From Acidobacteriota bacterium (GTDB lineage: Bacteria; Acidobacteriota; Terriglobia; Terriglobales; Acidobacteriaceae): 37,648 bases of DNA. This document shows, piece after piece, positions 1 to 9,600 of the stretch; the stretch's first letter is position 1; each line of letters opens with the position of its first letter. Location of the stretch: contig JAGWNX010000032.1 in assembly GCA_028872955.1 (NCBI GenBank), positions 1 through 37,648 of the forward strand, given 5' to 3'. The translations under genes were made by a program, and so were the position numbers. The notes below the pieces were generated by a model. The model was not told the DNA's origin. It saw only the letters and a program-made list of their open reading frames with translations, and searched no databases.

Positions 1-1
1 C

Positions 2-1081
2 GTTGCCTTGCCGTTGCCCTCTACCGCAGTGCCGTTGTTTGCCAACGCGGCAGGCCGCGGTTACTACAGGGTGGCCTACACCGCGCAGCAGAACGCTGCC
101 CTGGCAGCGGCGATCGGGCAACTGCTGCCTGCCGAGCGCATTTGCCTGGTTGGGGACCGCTGGGCGCTGCTCGCGACCCAAGCCGCGGTGCAGCCGCGCG
201 ACGCCACCGCCGACAGCGTAACGGACGTGCTGGAGCTACTGCTGGCGATGCGCAACGACCCCAGCCCGGAGGTGCTCGATACGGTAGCCAGCCGGCTGCG
301 CGCCATCGACGACCAGATCGTCAGCAGCCAGGATCGCGACCGCTACCATGCGGTGCTGCGTGCAGCCTTTCGCCCGGTCTTTGCGGCGCTCGGCCCGTCG
401 TCTCCGCGCGATCCGTTTGACCGGCAGATGCTGCGCACGCATCTGCTGGAGCTGCTGGGGGAGGCGCAGGATGCGGACGCGCTGGCCGAGGCGCAAACGG
501 TGGCTGCGCATGTGCTGGCACCGCGTCGGCGGGCGTACACCGGCGTCGATCCCATGTTTGCCGATGCAGCCGTGGCGCTGGCGGCTGAGCATGGCGACGC
601 CGCGCTGTATGACCGGATGCAGGCTCTGACGCAGGCGGTCGCAGACCCTGATCTGCAGTCGGACGCGCTACGTCTGCTGGCGCGCTTCCAGTCGCCGCTG
701 CTGGTCATCCGCACGCTGGACTATGCCGTGTCGGGGCAGGTGAAGAACCAGGATAGCTGGAGCCTGATTGCAGAGCTGCTGCGCAACCGTCAGACCTCGG
801 CGCTGGCATGGGAGTATGTGCAGCAGCACTGGCCGCAGGTCAAAGCCCAGTTGACGACCAACTCCGGCGGGCATATTGTTGCGGCCACCGGCGGGTTCTG
901 CACGCCGCAGCTGCGCGACGAGGTGGCAGACTTCTTTGCCAGCCACCCGGTGGAGGCGGCCGACCGCACGCTGGCGCTGACGCTGGAGAGCATCGACAGC
1001 TGCATTCGAGTGCGCGCAGTGCAGCAGCCGCAGCTGCATGCCTGGCTGCTTCTCCATGCGCCCTCTGGCCTGTCACAATAG
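2..1081 (+). CDS. M1 family aminopeptidase, C-terminal part (cut by window edge)
   Basis: The frame is open to the left edge, so only the C-terminal ~360 residues are visible; the first in-frame start-like codon (TTG at 8) is unlikely to be the real start. Near the left end the protein reads NAAGRGYYRVAY, which matches the beginning of the ERAP1-C-like helical domain of M1 zinc aminopeptidases (N-x-G-x-GYYRV-Y). It is followed by long alpha-helical repeats including AERICLVGDRWALL, where family members have an ER-x-x-L-x-x-D-x-W/F pattern. The catalytic GXMEN and HEXXH parts would lie upstream of the window. The role inferred is removal of N-terminal residues from peptides. It is followed after 6 bases by the MFS transporter, so the two are probably co-transcribed. 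Family call is firm; substrate and location cannot be judged from this part. Confidence 0.85.
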   Translation, partial: VALPLPSTAVPLFANAAGRGYYRVAYTAQQNAALAAAIGQLLPAERICLVGDRWALLATQAAVQPRDATADSVTDVLELLLAMRNDPSPEVLDTVASRLRAIDDQIVSSQDRDRYHAVLRAAFRPVFAALGPSSPRDPFDRQMLRTHLLELLGEAQDADALAEAQTVAAHVLAPRRRAYTGVDPMFADAAVALAAEHGDAALYDRMQALTQAVADPDLQSDALRLLARFQSPLLVIRTLDYAVSGQVKNQDSWSLIAELLRNRQTSALAWEYVQQHWPQVKAQLTTNSGGHIVAATGGFCTPQLRDEVADFFASHPVEAADRTLALTLESIDSCIRVRAVQQPQLHAWLLLHAPSGLSQ

Positions 1082-1087
1082 AGGGGC

Positions 1088-2332
1088 GTGAACGTCACCC
1101 TCAGAACTTCGTTGCGGCAGTGGATTCCCTGCGTCTCCATGCTGCTGCTGTCGCTGCTCAGCTACGCCGACCGCAGCGTGCTCTCGATTCTGAGCCCGAC
1201 GATTCTCGCCGACCTGCATCTGAATGTCATGCAGTATGGCTACGCGGTCTCTGCCTTCAGCCTGTGCTACATGGTGGCGAATCCTGTGTGGGGCCTGTGG
1301 ATAGATCGCCGTGGCGTGTGGACAATGGCGCTGCTTGCGGTGCTGGTGTGGTCGGTCGCCTCCGGCAGTCATGCGCTGATGACGGGTATGGTGAGCATGT
1401 GTGTGGCGCGTGCGGTGCTGGGGTTTGGCGAGGGAGCCACCTTTCCCTCAGGCCTGGCTACGGTGGCAGAGACGCTGCCGCCCGAGCACCGCTCCTTTGG
1501 TCTGGGGCTGGCCTATAGTGGCGGCTCGCTGGGTGCCACGCTCACTCCTTTGCTGATTACGCCAGTCGCGCTGCACTTCGGCTGGCGCGCCACGTTTCTG
1601 CTTACCTCGGCGATGGGTGGGCTGTGGATTCTGCTGTGGCTGGTGCTGCGCTCCACGGGCCTGTATGCGCGTCACCATGCCGCACTGCCACCGCAGCGCA
1701 CTGCAGACGGGCACAGGGCCTCGCGGTGGAATCGCAACCTGCTGGCCACGGTTGCGCTGTACGGACTGGGCGCTGCTCCGTTGGCCTTTGGCCTGTACGC
1801 CGCGCCGTTGTATCTGTCGCGAGTTCTGCATGTCTCCCAGGCTTCGCTCGGGCACCTGTTGTGGATTCCTCCGGCTGGCTGGGAGACGGGCTACCTGGTC
1901 TGGGGAAGGGTCGCCGACCTGCGCCGCCGACGCACCAGCAAGCGGCCCGCGGGCCTGTTTCTAGCCCTGGCACTGGCCAGCGTATTGATCGCAGCCGAGC
2001 CCCTGGCGGCGCGCATGCCGCATCCTGTGCTGGTGTCGATGTTGATCTTCTACCTGGAGATGTTCTTCGCCGGCGGCTTTGTGGTGCTGGTGCTGAGCGA
2101 TGGCATGCAGGCTCAGCCGGGGCAGAGCGCGGGCTTTCTGTCCGGCAGCGCCATCTCCAGCTGGGCGCTGGTCACGGCCCTGCTGACGCCATGGCTGGGC
2201 CATCTCTTCGATCAGCGGCGGTATGGGCTGGCCTTCTGGTGGACCGCGTTGCTGCCGCTGGTCGGCGTCGCCCTGTGGCAGGCTCTGGTGGTCAAGCGGC
2301 CGGTAGCTGCCCTGGTTGCAGCAGGCGACTGA
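1088..2332 (+). CDS. MFS transporter, ACS (anion:cation symporter)-like
   Basis: A 414-residue, very hydrophobic protein with about twelve likely membrane segments. The GTG start follows a GAGGGG Shine-Dalgarno by a few bases. After the second segment is WGLWIDRRGVW, the usual MFS motif A region (G-x-x-x-D-R-x-G). Further on, RAVLGFGEGATFPSG is typical of ACS-type transporters that carry organic anions such as hexuronates, galactonate or tartrate. A second-half loop rich in Arg and Lys (about residues 277-290, RRRRTSKR) would face the cytoplasm. It lies 6 bases after the aminopeptidase, so the pair may be co-transcribed. The substrate cannot be read from the sequence. Confidence 0.88.
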   Translation: MNVTLRTSLRQWIPCVSMLLLSLLSYADRSVLSILSPTILADLHLNVMQYGYAVSAFSLCYMVANPVWGLWIDRRGVWTMALLAVLVWSVASGSHALMTGMVSMCVARAVLGFGEGATFPSGLATVAETLPPEHRSFGLGLAYSGGSLGATLTPLLITPVALHFGWRATFLLTSAMGGLWILLWLVLRSTGLYARHHAALPPQRTADGHRASRWNRNLLATVALYGLGAAPLAFGLYAAPLYLSRVLHVSQASLGHLLWIPPAGWETGYLVWGRVADLRRRRTSKRPAGLFLALALASVLIAAEPLAARMPHPVLVSMLIFYLEMFFAGGFVVLVLSDGMQAQPGQSAGFLSGSAISSWALVTALLTPWLGHLFDQRRYGLAFWWTALLPLVGVALWQALVVKRPVAALVAAGD

Positions 2333-2458
2333 GTTGCGCCGCCCGGCGGAGGCGACCCCACGCGCCAACCCAAGCACTGGTGCCGGGCAGTGTCACTACA
2401 ACGAATTAGCCATGCCCAACTTCATGAGCAAGCCCTAATCTTTTGTCTGAGGACTCGT

Positions 2459-2641
2459 ATGCGCACGCTATCTCTTACTTCCTTTGCCCTCGCTCTTCTC
2501 TTCCTGGCCGCCCTTCCCCTGCATGCACAGAGCGGCTGTGTGAACTCACCGGAGAACCCCACGGCGATTCTCGCGGTGGTCGGCTCGGCAGGAGCGTTTC
2601 TCGCCTCGGCACGGGCGCGCATCAAGGCACGCCGGAAATAG
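2459..2641 (+). CDS. PExPT-CTERM mini-protein, predicted exosortase substrate
   Basis: A 60-residue protein. I chose the ATG at 2459 because a TGAGGA ribosome-binding site sits 5 bases upstream and a signal peptide begins there; the upstream in-frame extension has neither. Residues 1-23 form a signal peptide ending LPLHA, with likely cleavage before Q24. Then come C27, the motif PENPT (31-35), a hydrophobic stretch (36-49) and a basic tail ending RARIKARRK. This is the three-part layout of a PEP-CTERM-type sorting signal, in the PExPT variant I associate with exosortase J in Acidobacteria. The next gene, 61 bases on, is an exosortase, which strongly supports the substrate role. It is odd that only about 12 residues separate the signal peptide from the sorting motif. 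Function unknown. Confidence 0.8.
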   Translation: MRTLSLTSFALALLFLAALPLHAQSGCVNSPENPTAILAVVGSAGAFLASARARIKARRK

Positions 2642-2702
2642 GTCGGCAGGTACCCTCGCCGCCAATTCACCCCGGGTGCTCTCCCGGTAGAATCATCTTG
2701 TT

Positions 2703-4355
2703 ATGTCCACCTTTCCCGCGGCCGACGTGCATCCGGCGTATCACGGCCGCACAGGCCTGTTCGCGCCATCCCGGGTCGCGGCGGCGGCAGCGTGTCTCTC
2801 CATCCTGACTCTATGCTCCGTCTGGACCTCAGCGGTCGCGGTGTGGACCCTGTGGATGGGCGACCCGCTCAAGTCCATCGGGCTCTTTATTCCTCTGGTC
2901 AGTTTTGTGCTGGTGCTGCGCGCCTGGCGTGCGCAGGGCTGGCAGCTTGAGGGCTCGTGGTGGGGACTGGTGCTGCTGCTGGCAACCATTGCTACGGTGC
3001 GGCTGCGCGACCAGGCAGTGCTGGTGCTGGTGCTTACGCCGCACTGGTTCCTCTACTTTCCACCCCACTCGCTGGTAGCGGTCTGCTATGCGGCCAGCAT
3101 GGTGTTGCTGTTTGGCGGGGTTCGTCTGCTGCGCGCCGCATGGTTTCCGGTCGCGCTCATGTGGTTCGTCAATCCCGTACCCCACATCTTCAACCTCTAT
3201 GTCGATCTCCCGCTGCAGCGCGCCTCCGCGCATGTCGCCCGCGGCTTTGCCATGGCGCTGGGGCAGCCGCTGACGCATGACCAGTTGCGCCTGATGTTTA
3301 CGCCGGAGTTTGGCATGTTCATCGCCCCGGGCTGCAACGGAATCCGTGGCGCGATCACCATGGGGTTCATCGCGCTGATTGCGGGATACCTCTACCGCTT
3401 CCGGCTGCGGGCACACATCGCGGTGACGGTGGCGGCGGTTCTGCTGGGCTACGTCTTCAACCTGCTGCGCCTGTGCACTCTGGTGCTCTACTACCTGGTG
3501 GCACTGCATATTCCCTGGCTGCAGAGCCGAGCCGAGATGGGCGACTACATCATCGGCGCCATCCTGTTCCTGATCGCGACGTATCTGCTCTTCCAGGCGA
3601 TCCGCCGACTGAGCAGCGCGGGTGCCGGGCAGGCCGCTGAGCCAGAGGCCGTCGCGGATACATCCGTCTCCACGGCAGCCCTGCTGCGGGTGGGCGCGGT
3701 GGGCATCATCGGGCTAGCCAGTCTTGGAGTTCTGGCCCACACCCTGGTGCATAGCCGCGCCGTGGCGCAACTGGCGGCTCAGCGTGCCGAGCAGGCCTCG
3801 CTGGGAGAGTTCCCGCTGAACGTCGGTGGCTACCACCTGGTGCGCAACTGGAACGAGACCGTAGACACGGGAGCGCTGCTGTACCACTGGGCAGAGTATG
3901 CGCCGGCTGGTGACGGGCCGCACGTCTCGCTCGGCGTCTCGCCCTTCATGGGAGCGCACGATACGCTCATCTGCCACTCGGCCCGCGGCGAGGAGCCGCT
4001 GTGGCACGATCAGCTGAACCTCGTCTCTGCCGATCAGGCCAGCATCGTCTTCAGCGGGGCCTTCTTCAACAGCGGCGTCTCGCAGTATCTGGATGCAACC
4101 ACCGTCTGCAACACCGCCACCTGCGGGGAGTTTGCCAGCGACCATCTGCACTTCGGCTTTGTGTACAGCAAGGTGGATCCCGCAGCGCTCCTGCATCCTG
4201 ATCCGGTGCGTCCGATCCCGATTCTCATTCGCGCCGAGACGCTCGACACGCAGATGCTGCCGGATACGGCGCGTGCGCAGTTGACAGCCTCCGTGCGCGA
4301 CTTTGTTGCGTCTATCCACCTGCAGCAGCTTACCCAGACCTATCGCCATGCCTGA
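2703..4355 (+). CDS. xrtJ: Exosortase (exosortase J-like) with fused EpsI-type C-terminal domain
   Basis: A 550-residue membrane protease/transpeptidase-like protein predicted to process the C-terminal sorting signal of the PExPT-CTERM protein just upstream. Residues 1-300 carry multiple membrane segments. The exosortase signature is at 209-216 (PGCNGIRG, probable catalytic C211) and in NLLRL with R256; H269 in ALHIPW is a candidate third catalytic residue. After a last transmembrane segment near 325-348, the C-terminal ~200 residues look like EpsI: LGEFPLNVGGYHLVRNW at about 367-383, then a HDTLICHS region. EpsI is often a separate protein, so this is a fused form. A TAGAAT box 9 bases before the ATG and little Shine-Dalgarno leave the start signal uncertain. 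The family is firm; the exact subtype (XrtJ) is from memory of its neighbourhood and target motif. Confidence 0.85.
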   Translation: MSTFPAADVHPAYHGRTGLFAPSRVAAAAACLSILTLCSVWTSAVAVWTLWMGDPLKSIGLFIPLVSFVLVLRAWRAQGWQLEGSWWGLVLLLATIATVRLRDQAVLVLVLTPHWFLYFPPHSLVAVCYAASMVLLFGGVRLLRAAWFPVALMWFVNPVPHIFNLYVDLPLQRASAHVARGFAMALGQPLTHDQLRLMFTPEFGMFIAPGCNGIRGAITMGFIALIAGYLYRFRLRAHIAVTVAAVLLGYVFNLLRLCTLVLYYLVALHIPWLQSRAEMGDYIIGAILFLIATYLLFQAIRRLSSAGAGQAAEPEAVADTSVSTAALLRVGAVGIIGLASLGVLAHTLVHSRAVAQLAAQRAEQASLGEFPLNVGGYHLVRNWNETVDTGALLYHWAEYAPAGDGPHVSLGVSPFMGAHDTLICHSARGEEPLWHDQLNLVSADQASIVFSGAFFNSGVSQYLDATTVCNTATCGEFASDHLHFGFVYSKVDPAALLHPDPVRPIPILIRAETLDTQMLPDTARAQLTASVRDFVASIHLQQLTQTYRHA

Positions 4356-4385
4356 GGCGCGGCGAAGCGTCGGCTCCGGAGCCCT

Positions 4386-6263
4386 GTGAAGTTACTACGC
4401 CACACTCTTGCCGTTCTGGCCATCGCGGTACCCACGCTGGCGTTCGTCGCAGGCTGCGGCAGCGGCGGCAGCCTGACTGGCAGCAGCACCTCGACTGGCG
4501 GAGGAGGGACAGGCTCTGGCGGTGGCGGCACCACCGTCACCCTGGCAGCGTTCACGGGCAAGGTGCTGGCCGGGACGCAACCGGTTGTCGGTGCCAGCGT
4601 GCAGCTCTACGCAGCGGGAGTCGGTACGGCGGCTACAGCACTGCTGCCCGCCGCTGTAACCACCAGCAGCACGGGCGCGTTTGCCGTGCCGACCGGCTAC
4701 AGTTGCCCATCCAGCAGCAGCCAGCTCTATATCGTGGCCCGCGGCGGCAGCGTCGGCACGGGCAGTGCCAATGCAGCGATTGCCTTGCTCACCGTGGTGG
4801 GAGCGTGTGGGCAACTTAGCACCAGCTCCTCGTTTGTTGTGGATGAGGCAACCACTGCCGCTGCTGCCTGGGCGCTGGGGCAGTTCCTCACGCCGTCCGG
4901 TGGCATCGTTGCCAGCGCAACCAACAACACCGGCCTGGCCAATGCCGTTGCCACGTTCAACGCGCTGGTGAATGGAGCCACCGGCACCGCGCCGGGAGCC
5001 AGTCTGTCTGCAATCGCCACCTCGCCAGCGGCCCGGATTCACACCCTGGCTAACCTGTTGGATACCTGCGCGGCCGCCAGCGGTGGAGCCCCCACCTGCA
5101 CGCAACTGTTTGCCGGGGCGACAGCCGCAGGTGCCGCCGCACCAGCAGACACCCTGGCCGCGGCAGTCAGCCTGGTGCAGCATCCGGCGCTCAACGTCGC
5201 CACCCTGTTTGCGCAGGCAGCCACCAGCACCGCCTATGCACCCGCCCTGACCCAGGCCCCCGCGGACTGGACTCTATTTGTAACCTATACCGATCATGTG
5301 ATGAACTACCCGACCTCGCTGGGGATAGACAGCACGGGCAGCGTGTGGGTGGCCAGCTACTTCAACGCCGCGTCCAAGCTGACCCCCATCGGTTCGCCCG
5401 TCTTTCCGCACGGCATTACGGGCTACGGCCTCAGCGACTCCTATGGCCTGGCCATCGACCCGAGCGACAACGTCTGGATTACGAATCAGCCGCAAGGCAG
5501 CCTGCCGGGCAACTCCGTCACGGTGCTGAACTCCGCGGGGCAGAACATCTCGGGCAGCACAGGCTTCAACCAGGGTGGCCTGAACTACCCCGTCGGCATC
5601 GCAATCGATAGCAACGCTACGGCCTGGGTGGTGGACTATGGCAACGCCCACGTCACACTCTTCTCCGGCACCGGCGCACCCCTCTCGGGAAGTGCAGGGT
5701 ACACGGCACCAACCCTGGCGTTTCCGGTCGTCGTCGCGCTGGATGGCAATCATAATGGCTGGATTGGCGACCAGAACGACAGCTACATCACCCGCATCTC
5801 GGCAGACGGCAAAGCCAACCTGCCCGTTGCCTGCTGCCAGGGCCCTAACGGCATTGCCGTGGACCAGCGTGGCAACGTGTGGGTGGCAAACTACTTTGGA
5901 GACAGCCTGAGCCTGGTCGCAGGCGATGGCACGATCCGCGCCGCCGGTACCATCAACGCTGGCGGCACCATCCGGCATCCGCAGGGGTTGGCGATCGACG
6001 GAAACGGCAATGTATGGGTCGGCAACTTCCGCGCCGGATACCTTACGGAGCTGGCTGGCAGCGGTACGACCAATCCAGGACAGGCGATCTCTCCTGCTGC
6101 GGGCTGGGCACCGGACTCCAATCTCTTCGGAGCGTTCGCCCTTGCGATTGATGCGAGCGGTAACCTCTGGGTGAGCAACGCTTACGGCAACTCGGTGACC
6201 GAGTTTATCGGCCTGGCTGCCCCGGTTAAGACGCCGCTGCTGGGACTGCCGCAAGCACCCTGA
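4386..6263 (+). CDS. Lipoprotein with seven NHL/Vgb-type beta-propeller repeats
   Basis: A 625-residue probable outer-surface or periplasmic lipoprotein. The GTG start has GGAG four bases upstream. The signal peptide ends FVAGC, giving lipidated C24, followed by a Gly/Ser-rich flexible linker to about residue 50. Residues ~52-115 resemble a carboxypeptidase-regulatory/transthyretin-like beta domain (FTGKVLAGTQPVVGASVQLY). A middle Ala/Thr-rich region follows. From about 309 on there are seven repeats of the form G-hydrophobic-A-I-D-x-x-G-N-V-W-V: SLGIDSTGSVWVAS, GLAIDPSDNVWITN, GIAIDSNATAWVVD, VVALDGNHNGWIGD, GIAVDQRGNVWVAN, GLAIDGNGNVWVGN and ALAIDASGNLWVSN. This fits one complete seven-bladed propeller. 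It starts 30 bases after the exosortase gene, so co-expression is likely. No catalytic residues can be assigned; binding of a ligand or surface polymer is inference. Confidence 0.75.
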   Translation: MKLLRHTLAVLAIAVPTLAFVAGCGSGGSLTGSSTSTGGGGTGSGGGGTTVTLAAFTGKVLAGTQPVVGASVQLYAAGVGTAATALLPAAVTTSSTGAFAVPTGYSCPSSSSQLYIVARGGSVGTGSANAAIALLTVVGACGQLSTSSSFVVDEATTAAAAWALGQFLTPSGGIVASATNNTGLANAVATFNALVNGATGTAPGASLSAIATSPAARIHTLANLLDTCAAASGGAPTCTQLFAGATAAGAAAPADTLAAAVSLVQHPALNVATLFAQAATSTAYAPALTQAPADWTLFVTYTDHVMNYPTSLGIDSTGSVWVASYFNAASKLTPIGSPVFPHGITGYGLSDSYGLAIDPSDNVWITNQPQGSLPGNSVTVLNSAGQNISGSTGFNQGGLNYPVGIAIDSNATAWVVDYGNAHVTLFSGTGAPLSGSAGYTAPTLAFPVVVALDGNHNGWIGDQNDSYITRISADGKANLPVACCQGPNGIAVDQRGNVWVANYFGDSLSLVAGDGTIRAAGTINAGGTIRHPQGLAIDGNGNVWVGNFRAGYLTELAGSGTTNPGQAISPAAGWAPDSNLFGAFALAIDASGNLWVSNAYGNSVTEFIGLAAPVKTPLLGLPQAP

Positions 6264-6658
6264 TCTTCAGGCCTATTCCCTTGTAACAGCGACCGTTGCA
6301 CGTCGAATTCAGCCCACTTCATACCATCCATCGGGCCGGTCCCACCAGTCCATTGTATTTACGCAAACATGGGCGACCGCGAGCAGGGGAGAGCTCCCGG
6401 CTAGATGATCTTCAATAAGTAATTGAAATAAAACCTCTTAACTGTCACATTCTGCAGCCCTATTTACTTCGGGACCCGATGGAATTCACCTCAATTTCAC
6501 ACTTGACATCCACCATTTGGAAGGACGATGCTTTCTATCGGCGACAATGTGGTCTGACCTTATGCGGGTAAGACTGCGAGCCGGGAGGGATGCAAGCCAC
6601 CCTCTTCGCCCAAAAACAAGAACGATAGCTTCCGCTTTTCCACTTTCGAGGTCCATCG
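6264..6658 (+). other. Intergenic region with possible promoter and leader hairpin of the receptor gene
   Basis: This 395-base gap has no convincing gene on either strand and is AT-richer than its surroundings around 6410-6480. TTGACA at 6503-6508 is a perfect -35 hexamer, but the best -10 match, GATGCT at 6527-6532 (18-base spacing), is weak. TTGAAA at 6423-6428 is another -35-like site. Downstream, GCGA (6576-6579) and GAGGG (6585-6589) can pair with CCCTC (6600-6604) and TCGC (6606-6609) to form a hairpin in the presumed 5' leader, about 50 bases before the receptor start codon. A GAGGT Shine-Dalgarno precedes the ATG at 6659. Confidence 0.4.
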
Positions 6659-9600
6659 ATGACGAATTCGCTTTGCCCCACTCCAACCATGTCTCGCTCC
6701 AGCTGCGCCGTTCCTGCGGCAAGCTGGCTGCTTGGGATCTTTGCTGTGCTGCTGCTTGCGGTGCTGCCTGCTGGCGCACAGCTTGCCGGCAAGGGCGAGA
6801 TCACGGGCGTGGTTACCGATCCCACGGGCGCTGTGGTGCCCAATGCCACCATCACGGCCGTCTCCGCAACGCGCGTGACCAAGACGACGGTCACCAGCTC
6901 GGCCTCAGGGCAGTACATCATCTCGCCGCTGGATCCGGATATCTACACGGTTACGGTTACGGCCAGCGGCTTTGAGACCGTGCGTCAGGAGAACGTCCAC
7001 GTAAACGCGATGGAGGTGGCTGACGTTCCGGTGCAGTTGACGGTGGGCTCCAGCTCGCAGTCCGTCACCGTCAGCACGGCTCCTCCGGCGCTGGAGACGA
7101 CGAACGCCACGCTGGGATCGACGATGGAGAATGAGATGTACTCCGCGCTGCCGATTGAGATGGGAGCCTACGGCCAGGCGGACCAGCGCCGCGCCACAGA
7201 CTTTGCCTTCCTGATGCCGGGCGTGCAGGGCAACAATACGAACGGCAATGCCACGACGAACACCGGCATTGTCAACGGCTCCGGCAGCAAGGGTGCGGTC
7301 TCGGCGGTCTACATTGACGGCCTGCCGTTTGTGCGTGCGGGCGGCAACGGCGACCCGCGTTATGTGTGGACCGCCATCTCGGTCGATGCCGTGGACCAGT
7401 TCCAGGTGCAGACCAGCGGCTACTCGGCGATCTACGAGGGGCAGGGCATTCAGAACTACACGGTGAAGCAGGGCAGCCCGAGCTTCCACGGCTCGGTGTA
7501 CGAGTTCTTCCGCAACACGGCTCTGGATACCTGGGGCTTCTTCGGTGCCGTGCCCAACCCCATCACCGGCGTCGTCTCCAAGCCGATTGAGCGCAGCAAC
7601 GAGTACGGCATCAACCTGTCCGGTCCGCTGCTCCCGTTCACCAGCTGGAAGGACAAGGTCTACTTCTTTGGCAACTACAACGGCTTCCGCTACTCCAGCG
7701 CGACGCCGGTAGCCATCACTTTCCCAACGGCAGCACAGCAGGCGGGTGACTTCAGTGCGACGGGCATCAACATCTACGACCCCAGCACGCAGGCCAGCTG
7801 CACGGCAAACAGCACCAACGGTCCGTGCCGCTACCAGTATGGCTACGGCCCAGGTTCGGGCAGCGGCCCCGCAGGCAATCCAGTCAAGACCGGTGCGCCG
7901 ATCAATGTCATCCCGTCCAGCGAGTTTTCTACCATCGCGCTTAACCTGCAGAAGTTTCTGCCCAGCGGAATTGGCACGGCTCTGCAGAACAACTTCATCT
8001 CGCCGAACCCGACGGGCCTGACCAACTGGTCGACGACGAACCGCATCGACTACACCATCAACAGCAAGAACACGCTCACGTTAGTAGGTGCCGCGGGCCG
8101 TCAGGCCAGCTCGGTGCCGGTCGGCCAGACGACCTCAGGCCGCAACGTCGGTCCTATCCCGTACAACTTCGGCCAGGCCTACGCCCCCAAGACGGTGGTT
8201 GCCGTGGTGGAAGACACCTGGGTGCTCTCGCCCAGCATCGTCAACCAGTTCAAGTACGGCTATGCGCGGTACAACGGCCCGACGATCGACGCGGACCAGT
8301 TGCCGGCGTATGCGGCCTCCACGCTGGGCATCACGGGCATTCCCGCCGGTGCAGCGCAGCAGTCCTTCCCTATTGTCAGCTTCTCTGGCACGGATGCTCC
8401 CACGCAGTGGGCTGGCACTGGCCCGAACGTGACGCTGGCGGAGAACTACACGGCGCTGGATAACCTGCAGTGGACCAAGGGCAACCACAATGTAACGGTA
8501 GGCGGTCAGATCGCGTGGCTGTTGTACAACGTCATCAACGCGACGGGTGGCTCCACGCCGCTTGCGCTGGCCAACGGCGTGACGGAGACGGCGGCGATCA
8601 CGCCCTCCAGCAACAGTTCGCCCAAGTTTGCGGCTACCTCCGGCACAGGTCTGTCCTATGCCAGCTTCCTGGTCGGTCAGATCGACAAGACGAGCTTCAC
8701 GCAGTATCTGCAACAGGAGTTTGGTGCCCGCTTCCGCGCCATCTCGCCCTACGTGCAGGATAACTGGAAGGTGAACTCGCGCCTGACGCTGGACCTTGGC
8801 CTGCGCTGGGACTACTTCCCCACGGTCACCGAGGTACACAATGCGGGCAGCTTCTTCAACCCCACGCTGACGAATCCGGTGACCGGTCTGCCTGGTGCGC
8901 TGCAGTTTACGGGCTCCGGCACCAACACCTGCAACTGCGCCACCCCGGTGAACAACTGGTTCAAGAACTTTGGGCCGCGCATCGGACTTGCCTACCAGAT
9001 CGATCCTAAGTCGGTGATCCACGCCAGCTACGGTGTGATGTTTACGCATGGCAACGCGGTGGGTGGTGGTTCCACCAGTCTGGGCACGCTGGGCTACTCG
9101 GCGGCGCCGTCGTTCTCGGCAACGGGCAATTTGTTGAGCTCCGCGCCGTTTACGGGCACCAATGGAGCGATTCCCACGTACACGGCGGCCAGCGGCTCGG
9201 CCTCGGGCCCGGCGTACGGTACGGGCTATACCAATGTGTCCGGCTACACGGGCTCGCCCTCAGGCGTCGGCTATCCTGACCCCTACCTGGGCGGCCGTGC
9301 GCCAGAGTACATCAACTACAGCTTCGGTCTGCAGCATGAGTGGACTCCAGCGCTGACCTCGACCATCACCTACGTCGGCTCGCAGGGGCACTTCCTGCCG
9401 GCCGATGGCAGCAACGCACGCGGATTCTATGCCAACCAGCTGGATCCCAAGTACCTGTCGCTGGGTTCGAACCTGGCGTTGACCGGTTCGGCGCTGTCTG
9501 CCTATTGCGCAGCGAACTCGGGCGTCTGCCCGTCTTCGCTTAGCGTCTTCAACACGGGCCAGAGCCTGGCGACGCTGCTGAAGCCATTCCCCTTCCAATC

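Noticed and set aside
4372-4383. 12-base palindrome GGCTCCGGAGCC before the propeller lipoprotein
   Set aside because: It contains the ribosome-binding GGAG and is short and GC-rich enough to arise by chance; no loop or T tract for a terminator.
6580-6605. Possible GEMM (c-di-GMP) riboswitch from GGGATGCAAGCC
   Set aside because: The first conserved arm (ACGCACAGGGCAAACC-like) is not found upstream and the second arm has mismatches.
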